64,000 nucleotides of DNA from Streptomyces sp. SID13031 (GTDB lineage Bacteria > Actinomycetota > Actinomycetes > Propionibacteriales > Kribbellaceae): assembly GCF_010548305.1 (NCBI RefSeq), contig NZ_JAAGLV010000011.1:1-64000 (forward strand). Reading direction: 5' to 3'. How positions within the stretch are numbered: the first letter of the stretch is position 1; each line of letters begins with the position of its first letter. Positions 51,806 through 59,702 of this stretch are shown here, piece after piece. The notes under the pieces were generated by a model, which worked only from the letters and a program-made list of their open reading frames with translations, was not told the origin of the DNA and made no database searches. A program made the position numbers and the translations under genes.

Positions 51806-52354
51806 ATGCCGGTGCTAGTTGCTGTATTGATAGTCGTGGGCGTCGTGTCCATGGTGAATCTCCTGCTGACGTTCGGCGTGATCGGACGGTTGCGAGAGCA
51901 CACTGAGAAGCTTTCGGCATGGCCGCTGGGAACTGCAGCAGACAGTACGCTCGCCGTCGGTGACTCGCCGGGCGATTTCGCTGCCACCACGACCGAAGAC
52001 GAGGCGTTCGACCGGACATCCTTGCTGGGCGGGCAAGTTGTCGGCTTCTTCTCGCCGAACTGCGACTCCTGTAAGGATCTGGTACCGAAATTCGTCGAGC
52101 ATGCCGCCACTACGGCCCGGGGTAAGGGGCGGGTGCTCGCGGTTGTCGTAGTCGACAATGACGAGGGCGCGGCCGAGTCCCTGGTGCGATCACTGGAGCC
52201 AGTTGCGAGAGTCGTCACGGAGCGGATCGGCGGCGCAATCAGCAGCGCCTTCAAGGTTTCCGGCTTCCCCGCCGTCTATGTGCTGGACAACAGCGGAACA
52301 GTTGCCGCGTCCAGACTCGCGCCCGACAGCCAGGATCGTATGGCGGTGTCGTGA
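51806..52354 (+). CDS. MauD/TlpA-like membrane-anchored thioredoxin
   Basis: A 182-aa protein with one N-terminal transmembrane anchor (VLVAVLIVVGVVSMVNLLLTFGVIG) and an extracellular thioredoxin fold. The active site is NCDSCKD (about residue 86) and the cis-Pro loop is GFPAVYVLD (about 152). The ATG at 51806 has GGAG eight bases upstream, 12 nt after the MauE stop. It probably makes or isomerises disulfides in a secreted Cys-rich peptide. Its end overlaps the ABC gene by 4 nt. Confidence 0.85.
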   Translation: MPVLVAVLIVVGVVSMVNLLLTFGVIGRLREHTEKLSAWPLGTAADSTLAVGDSPGDFAATTTEDEAFDRTSLLGGQVVGFFSPNCDSCKDLVPKFVEHAATTARGKGRVLAVVVVDNDEGAAESLVRSLEPVARVVTERIGGAISSAFKVSGFPAVYVLDNSGTVAASRLAPDSQDRMAVS

Positions 52355-54210
52355 CGGCACTTTCCGACGGTCTGTCACTCGGGACTGCGCTCAGGCATGC
52401 CCGAGCCGCGTTGGCCATCGCTTGGCAGAGCGCGCCCGGCAACGTGCTTGCGCTGGCGCTGCTGACCGTGGCGAACGGTCTGCTGCCCGTCGTGATGGCA
52501 TGGCTGACCAAGATTCTCCTGGACTTGCTGGCCCATCCCTCTCAAGGCGGCCAGCTTCTCCAGTACGCGCTGCTACTGAGCGGAGCCGGCATAGTTGGCG
52601 CAGCACTGCCGCAGGCAAAGCAATACGCCAAAGCAGAGCTGGGCCGGTCAGTGAACCTACGCGCCAGCCAGGACCTGGTCGGCGCGCTGAACAGGCTGAT
52701 CGGCCTTGCCCGGTTCGAGGATCCGCGCTTCCGTGATCGGCTTCAGATTGCGCAGCAGGCCGGCCGGAGTGCGCCGGCGCAACTGGTCGACTCCGGTCTG
52801 AGCGCGATCCAGAGCATGCTGATATTGGTCGGGTTCGCAGGCACGTTGGTCGCAATCGAACCGTGGGCGGCCGTACTGGTCACCGCGGCCGTACTCCCGA
52901 CCATGCGAGCTGAGCTGGTGATCAGCCGGAGACGTGCCAACTTGGTGTGGCGCACCAGCACGGCGACTCGCTACGAGTTCGCCTACTCGCGCTTGCTGGC
53001 TGATGTGCAGGCTGCAAAGGAAGTGCGAATCTATGGACTGGGCCAGTTCTTCGCGGCGCGGATGCGGCGGGAGCTCCAGCGGGTGCAGCATGCCGATCGG
53101 CAGGTGGACCGCCGCGAGCTCCTGACGCAGGGGCTGCTCGGGCTGCTGGCGGCGGCCGTAGCCGGCGCGGGCCTCTGGTGGGCGATCCGTGCGGCAGGCA
53201 ACGGACGACTGACGATCGGAGACGTCTCGGTCTTCATCGCCGCCGTAGCGGGCATCCAGTCCGCGCTGACGACGATGGTCAGGGTGACCGCGTCGGCTCA
53301 TCAACAGCTGATGATGTTCGACCACTTTCAATGGGTCGTGCAGGCGCCGACGGATCTCGAGTCCGGTCCGCCTGGGTCGACGCTGGTCCCTTTGGCGGAA
53401 GGTATCGAGCTGAAAGATGTCTGGTTCCGGTACAGCGACGACCATCCATGGGTGCTGCAAGGCGTGAGCCTGACCATCCCGCGGGGGGCGACCTTGGCGC
53501 TGGTAGGGCTCAACGGCGCGGGAAAGAGTACCGTCGTCAAGCTGCTGTGCCGACTCTATGATCCCGTCCGCGGCTCGATCCGCTGGGACGGCCAGGACCT
53601 GCGCCAGTTGCCCATCGACGAACTTCGCCGGCGGATCGGTGTGGTGTTCCAGGACTTCATGTCCTACGACCTCACCGCGGCGGAGAACATCGCAGTCGGT
53701 GACCTCGCCGCACTGCACGATCCGGACCGGATCAGGTCGGCGGCGCAGGCAGGGGGCATCGATACCGCCCTGGAGCAGCTTCCGCACCAGTACGAGACGA
53801 TGCTCACCCGGATCTTCTTCAGTGAGGAGGACCGAGACGACGCATCCACTGGTGTGTTCCTGTCCGGTGGCCAGTGGCAACGAATCGCGCTGGCTCGTGC
53901 CTTGATCCGTCGTGATGCCGAACTGCTGATCCTCGACGAACCCAGCTCTGGGCTGGATGCGGAAGCGGAGTACGAAGTCCAGCTGCGACTGCGGAGGCAC
54001 AGTTCGGTTCGCACCAACCTCATCATCTCCCACCGGCTGAGCACCTTGCGCGACGCCGACCTCATCGCGGTGCTGGCCGATGGCAAGGTGGTCGAGTCCG
54101 GCGATCACGCGGATCTGATGGCGGCCGGAGGCCACTACGCGCGCCTCTTCCGCCTACAAGCGCGCGGATATCGAGCCGCGGTGGGAGCCGATGATTTCGG
54201 CGCTCCTTGA
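52351..54210 (+). CDS. ABC transporter, fused permease/ATPase
   Basis: A 619-aa peptide-exporter-type half-transporter: a membrane domain with about six helices, then Walker A LVGLNGAGKSTVVKLLC, signature LSGGQWQRIALARALI and Walker B LLILDEPSSGLD. It has no C39 peptidase domain. The GTG start overlaps the thioredoxin gene by 4 nt. It is similar in plan to, but clearly different from, the LanA-operon transporter, so the locus has two exporters, suggesting two exported peptides. Confidence 0.87.
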   Translation: MTALSDGLSLGTALRHARAALAIAWQSAPGNVLALALLTVANGLLPVVMAWLTKILLDLLAHPSQGGQLLQYALLLSGAGIVGAALPQAKQYAKAELGRSVNLRASQDLVGALNRLIGLARFEDPRFRDRLQIAQQAGRSAPAQLVDSGLSAIQSMLILVGFAGTLVAIEPWAAVLVTAAVLPTMRAELVISRRRANLVWRTSTATRYEFAYSRLLADVQAAKEVRIYGLGQFFAARMRRELQRVQHADRQVDRRELLTQGLLGLLAAAVAGAGLWWAIRAAGNGRLTIGDVSVFIAAVAGIQSALTTMVRVTASAHQQLMMFDHFQWVVQAPTDLESGPPGSTLVPLAEGIELKDVWFRYSDDHPWVLQGVSLTIPRGATLALVGLNGAGKSTVVKLLCRLYDPVRGSIRWDGQDLRQLPIDELRRRIGVVFQDFMSYDLTAAENIAVGDLAALHDPDRIRSAAQAGGIDTALEQLPHQYETMLTRIFFSEEDRDDASTGVFLSGGQWQRIALARALIRRDAELLILDEPSSGLDAEAEYEVQLRLRRHSSVRTNLIISHRLSTLRDADLIAVLADGKVVESGDHADLMAAGGHYARLFRLQARGYRAAVGADDFGAP

Positions 54211-54679
54211 AGCCGCTGCTGCGGTCGTCGTCCTCACAGCGCTCGGAGGGACCCGCTGGGTTCGGCGCACTTTTCTCGTGGTCGGGGTCGACGGCATCAG
54301 CATGGAGCCCACATTCGAGGCGGGAGAGCGGGTACTGGTCCGGCGCCTCCGGCCCACCGCGCTACGCCGTGGTGATGTCGTCATCCTGCGGCATCCGAGC
54401 GTCAGCCGCGAGGTGGCGCACGTCCAGATCGACGGTCTGCAAGGGACCCGACTGTTGATCAAGCGTGTCGTCGCGCTGCCGGGAGATCCTGCTCCACTTG
54501 ACAAGGCTCCGATCCTCACCGGAGACCGGTCACCTCGTGTTCCGGCCGGCATGGTGGTCGTCTTCGGGGACAACGACGGAAACAGCATGGACTCCAGACA
54601 TCTCGGCTACATCCCCGCCGACTGCCTGGTAGGCGTGGTCCTTCGCAAGTTGAACGCGAACCCGGCGACGAGGAGGTGA
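54191..54679 (+). CDS. S26-family signal peptidase
   Basis: A 162-aa type I signal peptidase with an N-terminal membrane helix. The catalytic Ser is in DGISMEPTF (about residue 36) and the general-base Lys in RLLIKRVVALPGD (about 91); GDNDGNSMDSRHLGYIP is the usual C-terminal box. It overlaps the ABC gene by 20 nt and is the last gene before the 8-Cys peptide. The dedicated copy suggests it removes the peptide leader during or after export. Confidence 0.9.
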   Translation: MISALLEAAAAVVVLTALGGTRWVRRTFLVVGVDGISMEPTFEAGERVLVRRLRPTALRRGDVVILRHPSVSREVAHVQIDGLQGTRLLIKRVVALPGDPAPLDKAPILTGDRSPRVPAGMVVVFGDNDGNSMDSRHLGYIPADCLVGVVLRKLNANPATRR

Positions 54680-54693
54680 AGCGGATCTGAATG
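54676..54693 (+). promoter_or_regulatory. SARP-type repeat upstream of the 8-Cys peptide
   Basis: GTGAAGC (54676) and CTGAATG (54687) start 11 bp apart, about 65 bp before the ATG at 54758, giving the peptide its own regulated promoter besides read-through from the operon. Confidence 0.55.
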
Positions 54694-54757
54694 CGGCCGA
54701 CGCAATACTCGAAAATAGAAAGGGAATCGCCGTCCCAGTGGAAATGGAGTGGGCAAG

Positions 54758-54973
54758 ATGACCAGAGCCATGATGCAGGTGCAACGAGCAGGTGACCGCC
54801 TCCTTGGGTTGTTGGTGCCGAACAGCTCGGCAAGCGCATCGGATTGCGCGTTCGAGCAGAAGTGTGACAGTGACCTGCAGGGTGGTGATCTATTTCGACG
54901 CAAATGCTGTGCATTCAATGGACGGGTCAGTTGTGGGGACTGGTGGCCAGTCTGCAGCCACTGCTGCATATGA
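54758..54973 (+). CDS. 8-Cys peptide precursor
   Basis: A 71-aa peptide with GGAG eight bases before the ATG. The leader (residues 1-28) has an amphipathic stretch DRLLGLLVP and ends in SSASAS, a possible signal-peptidase site. The core carries Cys at 30, 36, 50, 51, 59, 66, 69 and 70, a Trp-Trp at 62-63 and a Gly-Gly at 42-43. Eight Cys fit four disulfides. It follows MauE-like, MauD-like, exporter and signal-peptidase genes, the set expected for an exported disulfide peptide. It could instead be a thioether substrate of LanB/LanC, although it has few Ser/Thr in the core. No known family name is assigned. Confidence 0.75.
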   Translation: MTRAMMQVQRAGDRLLGLLVPNSSASASDCAFEQKCDSDLQGGDLFRRKCCAFNGRVSCGDWWPVCSHCCI

Positions 54974-54982
54974 AAGGAGGAA

Positions 54983-55036
54983 ATGATGCCTTCTTGCACT
55001 CATGCCCGTCGTTGGCCTAACGGCAGCAGGTCCTGA
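54983..55036 (+). CDS. 17-codon mini-ORF with perfect Shine-Dalgarno
   Basis: AAAGGAGG lies 3 nt before ATG-ATG, followed by codons for a 17-residue peptide with one Cys, two Arg pairs and a Trp. The strong ribosome site 10 nt after the 8-Cys gene stop argues that it is translated, but the spacing to the first ATG is short. It may be a leader-type regulatory peptide, a remnant, or a coincidental site. Confidence 0.3.
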   Translation: MMPSCTHARRWPNGSRS

Positions 55037-55045
55037 ATTCGATCA

Positions 55046-55059
55046 CGATACCCGTATCG
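55046..55059. other. 14-bp palindrome after the 8-Cys peptide
   Basis: CGATACCCGTATCG is a 6-bp inverted repeat around CC in the convergent gap. A related GATACG occurs 35 bp further on. It may be an operator or a weak terminator. Confidence 0.35.
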
Positions 55060-55149
55060 CCGATGAGTTCGGCGTGTTATCAGAATTATCGTCGGTAGCG
55101 ATACGCCGCAGCTTGCGGTCGTCACCGTCGTCACCTCTGATTTGAAGGT

Positions 55150-56505
55150 TCAGCTATGGCCGTAGGTCGAGACAACCAAGCCTTGACGGACCAGTTCGCG
55201 TAAGCCGCCGTCGAGCTGTGTCTCGGCCTCTGCCCGCGGAAGAAGGTGGTGAACCGCAGCTAAGTACTCGTCTCGAATTGCTGTCCGCTCGCGGCCATCA
55301 CACAGTGAGTAGATCAGCCACGAGTTGAGATTGAGCCAGCACAGCCTGGAAGGGTTCGGCATTGCAACGACGACTCGTTGCTGATCAAGCAGTTGGACCA
55401 CGCTGGTAGGTGGGACAGCACGATAACTGGCGGTCGGCATCTTTGTCTCGGCGGGGGAGATCAGGTCCTCCAACGCGCCTTCCAGCCAGTGAACGAAATC
55501 CTGGCCATACCGGGTCAGGAGGCCGAATCGGCTCTTGAGTTCGCCGGCCAGGTACGTTGCTCGCTCTGTCGGCGTGGCGAAGCCGGCTACCGACACGCTC
55601 GCCATACTCCGCGCAGTACCTGGCAACGGTTCGCCAAAACGTTCGCGGAGATCCAGCGCCGCGGTTTGAGCGACTTGATTGAACAGGACCATGTGGACAT
55701 ACACGTGGAGCGCGAAGAGGACCCGCATCAGCGACCACGGCTGAACTCGCCATGGAATGAGCACGACGGGCTCCTGGACCGGAACCTGAAAGCGGTACAT
55801 TGCGCCGCAACGAATGATCTCGAAAAGTGCGAGATGGAGGCCTTCGTGCAGGATGGCTCCGGCCGCATCCCAGGGGTTGGTCAGCTTCTCCGGAGCGAGG
55901 AATACGGTCGCGGGGAACGTGTCGCCGCCGGAGACTGAGTGCAAGGGGCCTTCGGGCGAATCATTTCGGGTCAGGCCGATCAAACCGACGTGCCGGAGCA
56001 CGCCGCGGCCAATGTCCGGCAGTAGCGCGGTCAGGAGGTCGGCTGCCCCGCTAAGTGCGGCCAGCTGATCAACTGACGGCTCGACCGGCAGGGAAAGACC
56101 GGGGCCGGGGAACGCCGAGTCGAACAGGCCCCACAACAGTCCTGCGTAGGAGCCGGCATCGCGCCCGGGCATCTCTGCCCACACGCGGGCAGATCCGAGC
56201 CGCGGCCAGGCGGGCTGCCCGCCAAGTTGTGTGCCCTTGAGTTCAGCGAGCAGCGGTCTGCCAGTGCCGTTCCGGCTCTGAAGATCTGCCTCGAACAAGT
56301 TGCGCAACACCGGGTCCCGCAACATCGCGAGCAGCTCCGAATCGGGTGCGTGGGCCTGCTCAGCCGCGAGCAACGCCGAGCCCGCCCGGAGTCGGGCAAG
56401 ACTGCGTTGCTCGATGGCTACGGCATCGCCGAACTCCGGATGGCCGGCAAGTAACCTCTCTCGATCCCGAAGGGGCGAGGCGGTGCCCGGGGCGCTGACG
56501 CTCAT
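55150..56505 (-). CDS. HExxH peptide-modification protein with PqqD-like RRE
   Basis: A 451-aa protein. The zinc/iron-binding motif ILHEGLHLALFE is at about residue 223, the HExxH of the putative peptide-modification family known from FxSxx-COOH and related RiPP loci. The last about 80 residues (RLCWLNLNSWLIYSLCDGRERTAIRDEYLA ... LRELVRQGLVV) look like a PqqD-type RiPP recognition element, which binds a leader peptide. No radical-SAM partner is present, so the enzyme may act alone, for example as a hydroxylase. The ATG overlaps the stop of a 47-aa ORF by 4 nt, the arrangement expected for a precursor and its enzyme. Confidence 0.8.
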   Translation of the reverse strand: MSVSAPGTASPLRDRERLLAGHPEFGDAVAIEQRSLARLRAGSALLAAEQAHAPDSELLAMLRDPVLRNLFEADLQSRNGTGRPLLAELKGTQLGGQPAWPRLGSARVWAEMPGRDAGSYAGLLWGLFDSAFPGPGLSLPVEPSVDQLAALSGAADLLTALLPDIGRGVLRHVGLIGLTRNDSPEGPLHSVSGGDTFPATVFLAPEKLTNPWDAAGAILHEGLHLALFEIIRCGAMYRFQVPVQEPVVLIPWRVQPWSLMRVLFALHVYVHMVLFNQVAQTAALDLRERFGEPLPGTARSMASVSVAGFATPTERATYLAGELKSRFGLLTRYGQDFVHWLEGALEDLISPAETKMPTASYRAVPPTSVVQLLDQQRVVVAMPNPSRLCWLNLNSWLIYSLCDGRERTAIRDEYLAAVHHLLPRAEAETQLDGGLRELVRQGLVVSTYGHS

Positions 56506-56645
56506 TGCCCGGCGGGGGAATAGGGTGCAGCGTCTCTTGGAACCCAGCCCCTCTCAGCGGGGTTCTCCGTGGTGACAGCTGGCGGGTCCAGTGTCGCGAG
56601 GCGCTCGATCAGGCTGCGTAGGTCGGCCATTTCATTGGTTGTCAT
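56502..56645 (-). CDS. candidate RiPP precursor coupled to the HExxH gene
   Basis: A 47-aa frame from the ATG at 56645, ending in ATGA shared with the HExxH start. The first 19 residues (MTTNEMADLRSLIERLATL) form a strong amphipathic helix, a good leader for a PqqD-type recognition domain. The rest (from Asp20) is Pro-rich and Cys-free, with Trp34, Tyr42, Asn28, Asp38 and several Thr, and ends SPAGQ. It lacks the FxSxx C-terminus of the best-known precursors of this enzyme family. The ribosome site is weak (GAGCGAG). The coupling and a SARP-type promoter 55 bp upstream support a real gene. Confidence 0.65.
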   Translation of the reverse strand: MTTNEMADLRSLIERLATLDPPAVTTENPAERGWVPRDAAPYSPAGQ

Positions 56646-56700
56646 CGTCTACTCGCTCTCTACTTGCTTCGCAGGTTCAGACCAGTCAATTCCGCTACGG

Positions 56701-56717
56701 CTTCAGGCCGGCTTCGG
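56701..56717 (-). promoter_or_regulatory. SARP-type repeat for the HExxH operon
   Basis: On the minus strand CCGAAG (56717-56712) and CTGAAG (56706-56701) are 11 bp apart, facing the 47-aa ORF. Confidence 0.55.
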
Positions 56718-56744
56718 GACCACGATGAGGGTCGATCGAGCCGA

Positions 56745-56783
56745 CTGAAGTCGGACTGAAGCTGAACTGAAGCTGAACCGAAG
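56745..56783 (+). promoter_or_regulatory. SARP-type operator, four repeats, upstream of the regulator gene
   Basis: CTGAAG at 56745, 56756 and 56767, then CCGAAG at 56778, give four units with an exact 11-bp period, 67 bp before the TTG start. This is the strongest site of the set and suggests autoregulation. Confidence 0.75.
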
Positions 56784-56849
56784 GTGGACGGCCCTTACGC
56801 GGAGTAAGACTGGCTGGGTAGACAGCCGCATGAGAGGTAGGTCCCAAGC

Positions 56850-59681
56850 TTGTCCATCCCTCAGAGCCTGAATTGCGATGCAACTGGCGCCGAGCTCGAC
56901 AGCCTCCAGATCCGCTTGCTGGGACCGCTGGACGCGCGTATCGCAGGACGACGACTTTCGCTCGGCTCTACCAAGCAAGCTGTCGTGCTGGCCGCGCTGG
57001 CGCTGCATCCTGGCCGGGTGGTGTCCATGGAGGCACTCGAGAAGTCGGTCTGGGACGGGGAGCGGCCGGCTCGGCCTCGCCGCGCGCTCCAGCTGTACGT
57101 CACCCGGCTCAGGATGTCGCTGGGATCAGCTGCTCATCTGATCGCCACGACCCCGAGCGGATACCGCTTCGACATTGCCCCGGAGCAGACAGATCTGGGG
57201 CGGTTCGACCAGCTCGTGGGGCGGGCCGAACAGGCAGCGGAACAAGGAGATCTGGAGGTGGCGGCTGCATCGTTCCAGGCCGCGTTGGCCGAGTGGCGCG
57301 GCGAACCGCTGGGGAGTGTGCGGTCGGAAGCGCTGCTGCGCGATACGGCACCTCAGTTACTCGAGCACCGGTTGCGGACCGTCGAGCGGTACTTCGAAGT
57401 GAGCCTGGCGCTCGGTCAGCACGCGAGGGTCGTCACCGAGCTCGCCGAGGAGTGCGCCCGTGAGCCGCTTCGGGAGCCGCTATGGGCACTCTTCCTGTCT
57501 GCGCTGTTCCGCTGCGGCCGGCGTGCTGAGGCTCTGGATGCTTATCACGCGATCCGCGAGCGTCTCGCCGACGAGCTCGGCCTCGATCCCAGCGACCAGC
57601 TGCGAACGCTCCACGCTCAGATCCTGATCGGCGATACGGCCAGCGGGCGGCCCGCCACGACGTTCTCGCCGGTGCCTCGACAGCTCCCCGCTGATCTGGC
57701 CGGGTTCAGCGGTCGTAGACACGAGCTCGCCCAGCTCGATGCCCTGCAATCCGGCCAGGCAACCGCCGAACTGGGTATCGTCGTCGGCACCGCCGGGATC
57801 GGCAAGACCACTCTGGCCGTCCACTGGGCGCGGCGGGTCGCGGACAAGTACCCCGACGGACAGCTCTGGATCAACTTGCGCGGTTTCGGTCCGGGCAGCT
57901 GTCTGTCCATCGGCGCGGCGCTGACCAAGTTACTCCGATCGCTCGGAGTTGCTCCCGCGCAGATCCCCTCGGATCCAGAAGAACAGAGCGCGCTGTTCCG
58001 CTCGCTCCTCGATGGTCGCCGAATGCTCCTGGTACTCGACAACGCCAGCAGCGCTCAACAGGTACGCGCGTTGTTGCCGGGCGCAGCAGGCTGCTTCACC
58101 CTCGTCACCAGTCGCCGTCAGCTGTCCGGCCTGGTGGCCACAGCTCAGCCGGCCGTGATGGTCCTGGATCTGCTGAGCGAGGAGGAATCCCGCGAGCTGA
58201 TCCGCCGCCGGCTCGGCAGCCGGCGGCTCTACGGACAGGACCTGGCGGTCGACGACCTCATCGCGCTGTCGGCACGTCTCCCGCTCGCCTTGGCCATCGT
58301 GGCAGCGCGCGCAGCCACGAATCCCCACTTCGAGCTGAGCACCCTCGCATCCGCCCTGCGAACCGTTGGCGGTCTGGAGCGCTTCGCGGAGGTGGATCCG
58401 GAGACCGAGATCCGGTCGGTCTTCTCCTGGTCCTACCAAGCATTGAGCGAGCCGGCCGCGAGACTCTTCCGATTCCTCGGTCTCCATCCAGGACCGGATA
58501 TCAGCGCCGCCGCCGCCGCGGGCGTCGTCGGCCGATCGCTGTCGGAGGTGACCGGCCCGTTGCGAGAACTGTGCGATGCGCACCTGATCAACGAGGTTGC
58601 GCACCGGCGATACGCCCTTCATGATCTCCTTCGCGCGTACGCCGCAGAGCTCGGCACGAAACATGATGGACCGGCAGCCCTGATGCAGGCACGGCAGCGT
58701 ATGTTCGACTATTACCTGCTCACTGCCTACACCGGCAGCGGCGCATTGCCCCAAGTGGACCTGATCGCCCCTGATCCGCCTTCGGCAGGTATCGAGATCG
58801 AGCCACTCGGCGACTATCACCAGACGATCACCTGGTTCACGACCGAACACCAGGTGCTGCTCGCAGTCCTCAAGGAGGCGGTCGACCAGGGCTTTGCGAT
58901 TCACGTCTGGCAGTTGGCCTGGACGCTCACCGAGTTTCTGTACCGGCGTGGACATTGGCGCGACTGGTCGGCGGTCCTGGAGGAATCCCTCACGATGGCC
59001 ATCCAGCGCCACAACCGGGTTGAGCAGGCGCGCTGCCACCGCGGGCTGGCGTATGCGTTCGCGCGGCTCGGTCAATTGCCTAAGGCAACACTCCATGTCG
59101 AGCATGCGCTCCAGCTGACCAGCCAACTCGCAAACCCGACGTGGTCGGCCTTTGCCCATCGGAGCGCGGCGTTGGTGCTCGAGGCCGAAGGTCGTCAGTT
59201 GGATGCGTTGTCGCACGACCTGGAAGCCCTGCGGTTGTTCGAGTCGATCGAACACCTACCGGCGCTGGCGAGAACACTGAACACGGTCGGCTGGAGTTAT
59301 GCTCAACTCGGTGATACTGAGGCTGCTCTCCAGCACTGCACGCGGGCCCTGTCGCTGCTGAGAAGGCTGGGCGACCGGCAGGGCGAGGCGGCTACCTGGC
59401 ACAGCCTGGGATTCGCGCATCAGCATCTTGGCCACCGGACGGAGGCCATCGACTGTTACAGCCGCGCCGCGGACCTGTTCCGTGAACTCGGCGACCGCTA
59501 CAAAGAGTCGGAATGCCTGATGCATCTCGGCGAGGCCTGCCAGGAAGCTGGGGACCTGTCCGGCGCACGCCGGTCCTGGCGGTCGGCCTCGGAGATTCTC
59601 GGGCCCTTCGCCGAGCTGGACATCGCGCCCATCAATTCCCGGCTGCGCTCCATCCAGATCCTGACCGACCGCTCAAACTGA
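56850..59681 (+). CDS. SARP/AfsR-type pathway regulator with NB-ARC and TPR domains
   Basis: A 943-aa large SARP. The winged-helix (about 18-95: LGPLDARIAGRRLSLGSTKQAVVLAALALHPGRVV) and bacterial transcriptional activation domain (about 100-245) are followed by an NB-ARC ATPase with P-loop GTAGIGKTTLAVHWA (about 312) and LLVLDNASSAQQVRALLP. A TPR array lies near the end (LGDTEAALQHCTRALSLLRRLGDRQGEAATWHSLGFAHQHLGH). Large SARPs activate antibiotic clusters by binding direct repeats near -35. The start is TTG with GAGGTAGG upstream. It most likely activates the RiPP genes on both sides, each of which has matching repeats, and its own gene. Confidence 0.92.
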   Translation: MSIPQSLNCDATGAELDSLQIRLLGPLDARIAGRRLSLGSTKQAVVLAALALHPGRVVSMEALEKSVWDGERPARPRRALQLYVTRLRMSLGSAAHLIATTPSGYRFDIAPEQTDLGRFDQLVGRAEQAAEQGDLEVAAASFQAALAEWRGEPLGSVRSEALLRDTAPQLLEHRLRTVERYFEVSLALGQHARVVTELAEECAREPLREPLWALFLSALFRCGRRAEALDAYHAIRERLADELGLDPSDQLRTLHAQILIGDTASGRPATTFSPVPRQLPADLAGFSGRRHELAQLDALQSGQATAELGIVVGTAGIGKTTLAVHWARRVADKYPDGQLWINLRGFGPGSCLSIGAALTKLLRSLGVAPAQIPSDPEEQSALFRSLLDGRRMLLVLDNASSAQQVRALLPGAAGCFTLVTSRRQLSGLVATAQPAVMVLDLLSEEESRELIRRRLGSRRLYGQDLAVDDLIALSARLPLALAIVAARAATNPHFELSTLASALRTVGGLERFAEVDPETEIRSVFSWSYQALSEPAARLFRFLGLHPGPDISAAAAAGVVGRSLSEVTGPLRELCDAHLINEVAHRRYALHDLLRAYAAELGTKHDGPAALMQARQRMFDYYLLTAYTGSGALPQVDLIAPDPPSAGIEIEPLGDYHQTITWFTTEHQVLLAVLKEAVDQGFAIHVWQLAWTLTEFLYRRGHWRDWSAVLEESLTMAIQRHNRVEQARCHRGLAYAFARLGQLPKATLHVEHALQLTSQLANPTWSAFAHRSAALVLEAEGRQLDALSHDLEALRLFESIEHLPALARTLNTVGWSYAQLGDTEAALQHCTRALSLLRRLGDRQGEAATWHSLGFAHQHLGHRTEAIDCYSRAADLFRELGDRYKESECLMHLGEACQEAGDLSGARRSWRSASEILGPFAELDIAPINSRLRSIQILTDRSN

Positions 59682-59702
59682 CCTGCTCTCCAGCAGTGCG
59701 GC

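Noticed and set aside
55150..56645. Assignment of the HExxH locus as a classical FxSxx-COOH system
   Set aside because: No radical-SAM gene is present and the candidate precursor ends in PAGQ, not FxSxx.
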